Source of the DNA: Paraburkholderia bryophila
GTDB taxonomy: Bacteria > Pseudomonadota > Gammaproteobacteria > Burkholderiales > Burkholderiaceae
NCBI RefSeq assembly: GCF_003269035.1
Contig: NZ_QLTK01000007.1
Span: 62,001 to 126,000 of the forward strand
DNA length: 64,000 nucleotides
Direction: 5' to 3'
Shown here: positions 10,027 to 17,056 of the stretch, in pieces
Layout: each line of letters starts with the position of its first letter
Numbering within the stretch: position 1 is the stretch's first letter
Made by a program: the position numbers and the translations under genes
The notes under the pieces: model-generated
Told to the model about the DNA's origin: nothing
Databases searched by the model: none
Seen by the model: only the letters and a program-made list of their open reading frames with translations

Positions 10027-10341
10027 GCAAACGATAGCTGTCCTGTTGCAATCAAACCTGTCCCAACGTGTTTTTTGCAAACAAATCTGTCCCAGCGAGG
10101 AGTCGCTTTTCTGGGCGCATTCGCTAACAAATTGATTTACCGAGGATTAGAGGCGTGTGCAGCCTTCGCAAGCTGTGGTGCGAGTGACGCCTTTTTGAGC
10201 GTTGCAATATTTACAACTGCTCCTCTACTACAGATGAGTCGCCAGTCAGAACGCAGATTGTAGATAAATCAATAAGTTAGCGTTCCGCTTTGCAAACAAA
10301 GTTGGCCCGGCGAATCGCGTGTGCAAACGATAACTGACCCA
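10027..10341 (+). repeat. five degenerate direct repeats, IS21-end-like
   Basis: Five copies of a motif close to GCAAACAAATCTGTCCCAGC start at 10027, 10048, 10077, 10292 and 10323, all in the same orientation. The first three are packed at 21-29 base intervals, the last two 31 bases apart. Multiple short terminal repeats of this kind are known at ends of IS21-type elements. No transposase gene lies between or beside them, so this would be a relic. The stretch to 10511 holds no other gene. Confidence 0.5.
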
Positions 10342-10511
10342 TGCAGAACAGTCGCAACCCATTGATTTTAATAGATATTTACCTCAGTAGCCGGAGTGTG
10401 ATATACGGGAGGATTTTCACGGTCGAGTGCTAGCCTGTTTATACGTACTCGATGTTCGAACTGAGCACGGTATGACACCTCATGACGGCTGTTGAGTTGG
10501 ACCGGATTCAG

Positions 10512-11024
10512 TCACACGGTCAGATACGCGCGAAGCTCTTTTTCGCTTCGAGTCGGTAAGGGGTCAACCGTGGAAACGACCGATTCGATTCCCCGCACAT
10601 ATTCTTCCGGCAAGTTCGCTTCGCGCGCCCCTACCACCACGTGGTGCTTGTACCAGTCATACGGTCGCAAGCCGGGCTGCTTGTCCGTGGCAACGTACGT
10701 CAGCGAGTCCATTTCGCCGCCAGCCGTTTCGACGCGAACATTGCTGGGTTCGTAGCCATGACCGGCCCCTTCGTATCTATCAAGCGCAGGCCGCTCGCTA
10801 CTCGCGACTGAGAAAATGACGCCGTAGACCCGGTCGCCACCATTTCCAGTGTGTTCGCAATCACACTTGCCAGAGCCGTCTTTGCTAACTTTATCGAACG
10901 CGAGCTTATAGCCAATCAGAAAGCCGGTGGCGACTACCCTCGCGGAAGGCAGTCCCGCGACGAGCCGGCGAGTCGACATATTCGAGCCGTAGGCGAAATA
11001 GAAGAATTCATTGTCTGCCAACAT
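10512..11024 (-). CDS. gamma-glutamylcyclotransferase-like protein
   Basis: The protein of about 170 aa opens with FFYFAYGSNM, the substrate-binding loop of the GGCT/AIG2-like fold. The RYEGAGHGYEPSNV segment carries the conserved Glu region, and TYVATDKQPGLRPYDWYKHHV is typical of the second half. Enzymes of this fold release 5-oxoproline from gamma-glutamyl compounds. The ATG at 11024 is chosen because homology starts right after it. It is downstream of a membrane-protein gene (161-base gap) on the same strand. It may be part of the accessory cargo left of the QueC/PIN operon. Confidence 0.8.
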   Translation of the reverse strand: MLADNEFFYFAYGSNMSTRRLVAGLPSARVVATGFLIGYKLAFDKVSKDGSGKCDCEHTGNGGDRVYGVIFSVASSERPALDRYEGAGHGYEPSNVRVETAGGEMDSLTYVATDKQPGLRPYDWYKHHVVVGAREANLPEEYVRGIESVVSTVDPLPTRSEKELRAYLTV

Positions 11025-11184
11025 GTATGCAATATCCGTCGTAAGAACCGCCAGACTCACGCGCCCTTAGGGAAGCCGTTCTCAGATGTATAAACTCAGG
11101 TCACGATGCGTGATGCCAATAAAAGCGTATGCCGCGTGCCGCGAACGCCTCCATCTATGACGCCGCGGCCACGCCTGCCTACGC

Positions 11185-11769
11185 TCAACGCAACAGCGGC
11201 CAAGCGAGGTATTCGGCGACTCCAACTGCTAGCGCGAGACAAACAATTGCCCCACTCATTGAGACCACCGTGATTCTGTCACCAGAATGCGTCCTGTACA
11301 GCAGCACCAGGCTTTCGAAACTCTTTGCACCCAGATTTCGGTAGAACATCGAGAAAAAGTAGAAGACTATGGTCGCTGCAATGGTCATTGCCCAGAGCTT
11401 CAATTCGTGAGGCCGCTTAAGTACCAGCAGCAGAACGAAAACAGCTGAGTATCCAAAGAGTGCGAGCGCAAATCCCCAATACAAGACAATGTCGCCAGCC
11501 AGCAGTGTTGCCTGTATTGACGGACGCCGCTTGCGTTCAATATCTCCTCCGACCATCCGGTTTAGCCTATGGAACGCCGCACGCGCAAAGGAAAGCGCTG
11601 CGGCCACCGTCTTTTGCCAATCTCCTGCTGACTTCCGTAGTTCCCCGAGAGTTCTGTTAGCAAAGCTCGCAACGCGCAGCGCAATCAGCACTATGACGAA
11701 GAACTGCAGCCACGAGCTCGAAGAAAAAGGTTCGGCAAGTTCTAAAAGTTTCGTGATGTCCTCAGTCAT
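11185..11769 (-). CDS. unrecognised integral membrane protein
   Basis: This 194-aa protein has four predicted membrane segments: about residues 18-38, two in the middle (DIVLYWGFALALFGYSAVFV and LWAMTIAATIVFYFFSMFY) and one near the C-terminus (VSMSGAIVCLALAVGVAEYL). A basic loop lies after the first. The ATG at 11769 has a GAGGGG site six bases upstream. I do not recognise the family. It lies 115 bases after the PIN gene on the same strand, so it might be transcribed with the QueC/ImmA/PIN operon, but the gap makes this uncertain. Confidence 0.65.
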   Translation of the reverse strand: MTEDITKLLELAEPFSSSSWLQFFVIVLIALRVASFANRTLGELRKSAGDWQKTVAAALSFARAAFHRLNRMVGGDIERKRRPSIQATLLAGDIVLYWGFALALFGYSAVFVLLLVLKRPHELKLWAMTIAATIVFYFFSMFYRNLGAKSFESLVLLYRTHSGDRITVVSMSGAIVCLALAVGVAEYLAWPLLR

Positions 11770-11884
11770 AACGCCCCTCAATTAGAAAAAGTCAGTTAAT
11801 ACGTCGTTTCGCTTCTCTTATACAACTCTGGTTAGCTCAACACTGATTGCGGCCGCTCGTTCCACTTCCTTAATTTAAAAGTGT

Positions 11885-12472
11885 TCAAGCGGCGCCCGCC
11901 TCTGCAAAAAGTTCAGAGAACAGCGGGCGCTCATCGGGCACGACCGCCATTCTAGAGACAGTGCGCGCCGCCGAGACGGCCGCGCGGAGTTCAAGCAGGG
12001 TCCAGTTCGCTCGAGTTGCTGCTGCAAGCAACAAACTGAGAGAACTACCTGCAATGACCTGTTCAAAACGGGTCGTAAGAATCCGCCTCGCTTTTTTGTC
12101 GTCAAGTACGACGCTCCCCAACCCGTCGACCGCTATCGCAATTGCAGCGCTTTCGCCATCGTCCAGCGTATCCGTAGCAGGGCCACTCACCAGCGAAAGA
12201 TAGGTCTCATATGCCTGTTCGGACATCCGGCAAAGTTTGAGGCAGCCGTGTTCGAGCAAAGGCTGGAGCGGCGCTCCTTCTGCTCGCTGACCAGGCATCC
12301 GCCGAACCTCCGCCGCCGTTCGCTGTTCCACCCAGCATGTGGCACCGATGGCTTGCAGGATTTCCTTCGGTCTGCCGGTACCCAAAAGATTAAACAGCAC
12401 GCTGGCGTCCAGGACTAGCGGTCCTGTTGGAAATTCGCTAGATGGCAAGCGCAAGCTCTTCTCCTTCGCCAT
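11885..12472 (-). CDS. PIN-domain nuclease
   Basis: This protein of about 195 aa has the acidic PIN pattern: LVLDASVLFNLLG (first Asp), RTAAEVRR (Glu), LDDGESAAIAIA (Asp/Glu), then VVLDDKKARRI (last Asps). PIN proteins are Mg2+-dependent RNases and frequent toxins. The start at 12472 overlaps the 3' end of the XRE/ImmA gene by 35 bases, so the two are translationally linked. Unlike VapC toxins (about 130 aa), it has extra helices at the C-terminus, resembling the DUF3368-type PIN proteins that pair with HTH proteins. A toxin role in this operon is inference. Confidence 0.85.
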   Translation of the reverse strand: MAKEKSLRLPSSEFPTGPLVLDASVLFNLLGTGRPKEILQAIGATCWVEQRTAAEVRRMPGQRAEGAPLQPLLEHGCLKLCRMSEQAYETYLSLVSGPATDTLDDGESAAIAIAVDGLGSVVLDDKKARRILTTRFEQVIAGSSLSLLLAAATRANWTLLELRAAVSAARTVSRMAVVPDERPLFSELFAEAGAA

Positions 12473-13598
12473 CCGGCGCGACGTGTTCCAAGACTTCGCG
12501 AACGGTTCCCAAATCGAGTTGCAGCTTGCGCGCAATCTGTTGCTCTGAGAGCAACCCCTTCTCGAATGCTTCTGCTGCAAGAAGCAACGTGCGGGGGGTG
12601 AATCTTCCCGCAACCTCCGGTTCGTCGAGTTCTCGCCGCACTTCTTCCAGATGCTGCGTTCCGAGGCCTCTTGCCTTCAGCGAATCAAACGTACCCCTCG
12701 GCAGCAAACCCAAACTCTCAAGCCGGCGCGTCATCGCCTCAATCGAGGTATGGAAGTACACCGCCATTGCGAGCAACTGCCGGACCGAAAACTGCCCTGC
12801 TGCATCCCGTAGCTCTGCCGCCTTCTTACGAACAGTCATTGCCGGCATTAAAAAAGCACGCGCAAAGGCATCACAAAACTTCTCTTCACGGTCTGAAAAA
12901 TCGTCGTCGGTCATGTGTACGACGACTCCGGCGCGTCGCAACAGCGCGTGACAAAGCTCGTGAGCCAGCGTCAGCCGTCTACGGGAAGCGGGATGAATTG
13001 CATTCACGACGATAAAGCCACCTATCTCGTCGTCGTAGGCGAACGCCCCGCTCACCTTGGACGGCAGTCCTCGTTCGAAAACGCGCAAACCCATGTCGAG
13101 TTCGACCAAAGCAATAAGGTCTGGTATGGGCCCGAAGCCGATTCCCAACCTCTGCCGGACGCCAAGCGCCGCATCTTCGGCCTGCTGGTCGACGGGACCC
13201 GAGCGAGAGACGCTCACAATAGGCAGGTCGGGTTGCAGCATCGGTCGTTCGAGCATCTTCTCGAGTTCTACCGAGGCGGCGGCAAGTTTGTTCAGAAGAA
13301 GATGTGCAACCGCGCCGTCGACATCATCGCTGTTGGTATGGGCGCGAAACTTCAGTTCCATATCCAGACTTGGCGTCCCGGCGGCAAGCAGTTCGCTTTC
13401 GGGCACAGCATATAGCTCGGCAAATGCCCGGAGCTCATCGGAAGAAACGGGACGCTTGCCGCTTTCGATAGCGACGACAGTCGTCCGTGCAAAACCCAAC
13501 TTCTGTGCTGCCGCTTCCTGCGTCAGCTTTGCAAGCGAGCGGGCACCTTTAAGTCGCGGCCCCAACACTTCAGGGCGGACCTTAATTTCGATAGCCAT
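12438..13598 (-). CDS. XRE HTH - ImmA/IrrE metallopeptidase fusion
   Basis: The protein of about 386 aa has an N-terminal XRE helix-turn-helix (residues about 12-66, KLTQEAAAQKLGFARTTVVA then ESGKRPVSS). It is followed by a COG2856 zinc peptidase with the HELCH motif in LTLAHELCHALLRR and a downstream EEKFCDAFARAFLMP segment supplying the third ligand. The C-terminus adds a further helical region. ImmA/IrrE proteins cleave repressors in response to stress. Fusions with XRE are typical partners in toxin-antitoxin-like modules. The ATG at 13598 has a GAGGGG site. It overlaps the end of the QueC-like gene (13600) and the start of the PIN gene. It is the likely binder of the TTGAC-N3-GTCAA operators. 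Confidence 0.88.
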   Translation of the reverse strand: MAIEIKVRPEVLGPRLKGARSLAKLTQEAAAQKLGFARTTVVAIESGKRPVSSDELRAFAELYAVPESELLAAGTPSLDMELKFRAHTNSDDVDGAVAHLLLNKLAAASVELEKMLERPMLQPDLPIVSVSRSGPVDQQAEDAALGVRQRLGIGFGPIPDLIALVELDMGLRVFERGLPSKVSGAFAYDDEIGGFIVVNAIHPASRRRLTLAHELCHALLRRAGVVVHMTDDDFSDREEKFCDAFARAFLMPAMTVRKKAAELRDAAGQFSVRQLLAMAVYFHTSIEAMTRRLESLGLLPRGTFDSLKARGLGTQHLEEVRRELDEPEVAGRFTPRTLLLAAEAFEKGLLSEQQIARKLQLDLGTVREVLEHVAPDGEGEELALAI

Positions 13599-13599
13599 G

Positions 13600-15000
13600 C
13601 TATCCCCTCGCGATTTTCGAAATCCATGAATCCTGGCCACACGTGGCCAGGAATGCGCTCCACTCGAGGGCGTGCTGTTCCAGCAGGCCTGAGAGCTTCA
13701 TTGTGGTTACTGCGATGTCATCGTCGACAAACCGGCTTAAATCGATTGCAGCCGCCTGGACAGCACGACGTTGTGAGGCAGTTCCTGCATCTGCCAGCCG
13801 TTGCATGTCGCGTACACCGTTGCGTGCCAGGTCTCCAAAAAATTTCAACTTCACTTTGTTGTCGCCTGGCCGGAGAGCGTCCTCCAGCGAACTCGCCTTC
13901 AAGTTATTGAAAAGGTATTCAGTGCCATCTTCGAGTCGAGCACTGTGTTCCGCAGCGCGTCTAAGCAGACAGTTGCCACAAATACCGCAATGGTATTTTT
14001 TCTGGTCGTGCGAAGCTAAACGCGCATCACAGGAACAGGACGGATGCCGACTCAAAATTGCCCGTACGTCTTCGCGGTGCTCAGCAAGAGCACGCAATAG
14101 TGACCCTTTTGTTTCGAAAAGCGCGGGGTGGTAGAACGCGACGTGACTCCCCGTCAACGCTTTAAGAAAATTGGACAGTTTTGCAGTAAATCCCGGGTAG
14201 CAGCTGCGGTGCTTCGGCTCGTGTCCCGTAGTGACCAACGAGCCTCCTATGCTCCCCTGCCCGTTTTCGGGAATCATCACGCGGTTCCCGCCTGATGCAA
14301 TTGCTCCGAGGCTGGCCAGGAGATAAAACATAAAAGGCCTTGACCTGAAACTACCCTCCGGATGGCGAAGCCTTCGGACCTTGACGGGCACGCCCACATA
14401 CTGCACCCCCGCCATGTTCTTCCGTTGCAGAGCACTCCGGTGCCCGCCTGCCGAACGCGCGTCAGCATAGACGCACACAACTTCGGTTTCCGGCTCGGAT
14501 AATTGCAGCAGTCTTACCTGGCCATAAGAGTCCAGCCCGTGAGAGAATGGGACGAAAACGATGTCACGGTTGCGCAACGAAATATCGGATAGCGGCGATT
14601 GTTGTAATGCCGGCGCTGCCCCGTCTCGCGCGACAAACTCGAAGGACCAGCTATCCCCAGTCAGGTAGTTGAGACATTGCACGAGCGCATCGCGCACCCC
14701 CGGCATCAGCCAGGCATTGAGCTTGAAAACTGGAATTTCAATGTGGATGCGACGGGTCCAACTCTTTGCGTGATGTCGCCGAAGCGAGCGGTCGGCAAAC
14801 TTAACGGCGCCAATTAGCGTCATAAGGTCGTGCGCGATGCCGTCCGACTCTTGAAAGGCGTATTCCGAAAGAGTACTCGCATCAACCTGAATGTCTTCGC
14901 CCAAGCGGATAATCTCAACCTTGGCTGACTTACGTGCGCGCTTCGTGGTGACCCGAAAAGCGGTTACGGGGATATCAATCACGGGCATGTGAGCGCTCAT
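13600..15000 (-). CDS. QueC-like PP-loop protein (candidate defence component)
   Basis: The 466-aa protein resembles 7-cyano-7-deazaguanine synthase (QueC) in its second half. A PP-loop appears as FSHGLDS (residues about 152-158; QueC has SGGLDS). An ENG motif sits near 245-247, and a zinc-type cysteine cluster (C322, C324, C338, C341, C344) lies in a CSC...HCGICGNC pattern. It is about twice the length of housekeeping QueC, with an unknown 140-residue N-terminal part. QueC-like proteins occur in the Qat and type IV CBASS defence systems. Its start overlaps the previous gene by ATGA and its end abuts the XRE/ImmA gene. No other queuosine genes are nearby, which argues against a role in tRNA modification. 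Confidence 0.75.
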   Translation of the reverse strand: MSAHMPVIDIPVTAFRVTTKRARKSAKVEIIRLGEDIQVDASTLSEYAFQESDGIAHDLMTLIGAVKFADRSLRRHHAKSWTRRIHIEIPVFKLNAWLMPGVRDALVQCLNYLTGDSWSFEFVARDGAAPALQQSPLSDISLRNRDIVFVPFSHGLDSYGQVRLLQLSEPETEVVCVYADARSAGGHRSALQRKNMAGVQYVGVPVKVRRLRHPEGSFRSRPFMFYLLASLGAIASGGNRVMIPENGQGSIGGSLVTTGHEPKHRSCYPGFTAKLSNFLKALTGSHVAFYHPALFETKGSLLRALAEHREDVRAILSRHPSCSCDARLASHDQKKYHCGICGNCLLRRAAEHSARLEDGTEYLFNNLKASSLEDALRPGDNKVKLKFFGDLARNGVRDMQRLADAGTASQRRAVQAAAIDLSRFVDDDIAVTTMKLSGLLEQHALEWSAFLATCGQDSWISKIARG

Positions 15001-15551
15001 ATATTGAGGCTTAGGCCAAAGTCCAACATATCTTTCTTGTCGAGCTTGCGCTTCGCTTTTGGTGCAGGGTCTTCGGAAAAATCGAGCTCAGCCACAAGTC
15101 TCGTCATTTCCCGACGCAACGAAGCGCTCTGAAACTCGCCAAACTGGCCCGCGACGGACAGTGCGCAATGTTCAATTCCCTGAAGGGCGCAGTCTGAGAT
15201 AACCGTTGCACGAACTGCTTCGTGAAGTTTGTCGACCGGGTCGCCGTAGATAATCAAGCGAGCAACTTCACATGCACCTTGCTCAAGCGGCCTTTCGGCA
15301 CGGCGCTCAAAGTCGTCCACGACGGCGAGCAGGCTGTCGACGCGGAATAGGTCTTTGCTCGCCCGTTCGAGTTGTGCGGTGAGCTCGGCGAACCAAGGAG
15401 CGCGTACCCCCAACTCCCACTCGTTACAAGTTGCCCGATGTATCTCCAAGGCCGCTTCACTTTCGCCAGCGGCTTCAGAACGCTCCACCAGCCGCACTGC
15501 TTTGCGCCAGTGCGATTTGAGGGCTACCGTCGTATGAAGGTCGTCACGCAT
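14997..15551 (-). CDS. unrecognised first gene of the QueC/ImmA/PIN operon
   Basis: This 184-aa, mostly helical protein is acidic in its first half. It has a basic stretch near the C-terminus (APKAKRKLDKKDMLDFG). I do not recognise a family. GGAG precedes the ATG by six bases, and its stop overlaps the start of the QueC-like gene (ATGA), so the two are translated together. Transcription should start at the strong promoter 22 bases upstream. As it is always next to the QueC-like gene here, it may be a dedicated partner protein. Confidence 0.75.
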   Translation of the reverse strand: MRDDLHTTVALKSHWRKAVRLVERSEAAGESEAALEIHRATCNEWELGVRAPWFAELTAQLERASKDLFRVDSLLAVVDDFERRAERPLEQGACEVARLIIYGDPVDKLHEAVRATVISDCALQGIEHCALSVAGQFGEFQSASLRREMTRLVAELDFSEDPAPKAKRKLDKKDMLDFGLSLNI

Positions 15552-15579
15552 TCACTCTCCAAGGAGCCTGCATAACGCA

Positions 15580-15638
15580 ATCATAGGCTCAAAATTGACA
15601 ATGTCAAAGAAAAACTTTTTTACGCTTGACTATGTCAA
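15580..15638 (-). promoter_or_regulatory. promoter with two TTGAC-N3-GTCAA operators
   Basis: On the minus strand a perfect -35 box (TTGACA, 15602-15607) is separated by 16 bases from a near-perfect -10 box (TATGAT, 15580-15585). Two palindromes, TTGACAATGTCAA (15595-15607) and TTGACTATGTCAA (15626-15638), have centres 31 bp apart, three helical turns. The -35 box lies inside the proximal palindrome, so a bound dimer would block RNA polymerase. The XRE domain encoded in the operon is the obvious candidate repressor. Confidence 0.8.
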
Positions 15639-15660
15639 AATACGTGGAATTGCTATTTGC

Positions 15661-16473
15661 TTGAAAAATATAATAGCTAAAAACTATTTATCGTACGGCG
15701 GTTGGCTCCCGTGGCAGTAGATGGACTCGGACGCTTACTACTTTGAGAGGCGCGGCGTTTTTATCCACGGAGCGAGCACCCGTAGCTACGGTTCCGCTTT
15801 CCACCAAAAATCTTGAAAATCTAGTCGAAAAACACTGGGGCAGGTATGGGCGGAAAAAGGAGCGATATCAGTTATCGCTAGCGGGAGACGCGAGATAGAG
15901 GCTGGAACCTCGCCGAGCGCTGAGCAGCGCCCCGATTTCCATCATAGGGCAAACGTTCCTGCGAATAGAGAGGCTTCTTTGCAAATGCCTAGATTAGAAT
16001 AGAGCACGCGAAAAATAGTCAGAAAAATTCTTTATATTCAATCCCTTGCAATTTTTCACCAGACCCAATATGACGTGAATCCGTTCGCAATATGACGTGT
16101 CCGGCACCGAAAAGACACTGACGCGACTTCGTCCGCGTGTGCACGCTACGCGAGACCCTCTCGTCGGCACAATGCTACGCCAGGGTCTCGTACTATCGCT
16201 TGTTTAACCCTACGCAAGGTCGCGCGCTAAATTCGTCGAAACAACTGGGCAACCATGTCCGGGAAGAAGTCAGCATTGAACCACAGTTCCAGGCTGGCTA
16301 AGGAGTGCACTTCGAAGTCGCATGCCCATTCCTGAAGCCTCTGCTCGCTTCCTGTACGTCAGTAATGGCGCGTTACGGGTCTCGCGCCGCGGTTTCACAT
16401 GTATCCGACCTCACTCCTTACAGTCCGAGTCGTAGTCAGTAACATTGCACTCAAACGTGCGAGGAGTAGCAAC
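15661..16473. other. gene-free, decayed intergenic region
   Basis: About 800 bases, AT-rich at the left. It contains a direct repeat of AATATGACGTG near 16069 and 16090. On the minus strand an open stretch of 43 codons (about 16227-16356) ends in LWFNADFFPDMVAQLFRRI and a stop. It has no start codon and a stop just upstream, so it looks like the tail of a lost gene. No intact gene seen. Confidence 0.45.
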
Positions 16474-16752
16474 ATGAACAAGAAGATTCTGGGAGCGGCG
16501 CTCGGTCTGGCAGTGCTGGCAGCATCAACGGAAGCATCGGCACACGTCGACGCCGCCATTGGATTGGGTATCCCCGGCGCCGTGTATGCGCCAGCAGAGC
16601 CAGTGTACGCATCGCCACCTCCCGTCATGTACGCTCCCGCACCTGTCGCCGTCGCGTACGGTGGTGATGACGACTGGCGAGCCCGCGAATGGCGCGGACG
16701 TCGCGAGTGGCGTGAACGTGAATGGCGCCGCCAGGAATGGCGCGAGCACTAG
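16474..16752 (+). CDS. small secreted protein with charged tail, shortened by an amber codon
   Basis: This 92-aa exported protein has a signal peptide (ILGAALGLAVLAASTEASA), a Pro/Ala/Tyr-rich middle (YAPAEPVYASPPPVMYAPAP) and a tail of WRxREWR repeats. GAGGAG precedes the ATG. The TAG stop at 16750-16752 is followed in frame by ten more codons of the same repeat character (WREHRDWRGY) and a TGA at 16783-16785, so the ancestral protein was probably ten to eleven residues longer. Similar signal-peptide proteins with YxxP repeats are common in Burkholderiales; their role is unknown. A decayed copy lies at 19112-19262. Confidence 0.75.
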   Translation: MNKKILGAALGLAVLAASTEASAHVDAAIGLGIPGAVYAPAEPVYASPPPVMYAPAPVAVAYGGDDDWRAREWRGRREWREREWRRQEWREH

Positions 16753-17056
16753 TGGCGAGAGCATCGTGATTGGCGTGGGTATTGAAGCGACGCCAGAAGG
16801 AGCCCCATCTTCGGCATATATGGCTCGAACTCGCAGACTCTGAAATTCCCCGGTGTGGAGGTTGCGCCGCTGCTCGCACCGGGGACGCGCTCGCCGGAAG
16901 CGCAGTTCTGTAACCTGTGGTGGATTAACCCTGGCATGCGCTTTTCCGGATGTTGATAAACGGCCGGGCGCCCCGTCAGCGGCGCAATGAAATACCCTCC
17001 GCCGGCAAAGCCAGAGAGGGGTGAGAGAACGTCGACGCTTTAAACCTGCGCGAGGG

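Noticed and set aside
9933..10130. 66-residue N-terminal extension of the RpiR regulator
   Set aside because: It crosses the operator-like repeats and IS-like repeats, and family homology begins at 9932.
13600..15000. housekeeping queC (queuosine biosynthesis)
   Set aside because: The protein is about twice the normal length, the PP-loop is altered (SHGLDS), and it sits in an operon with a protease and a nuclease rather than with queD, queE or queF.
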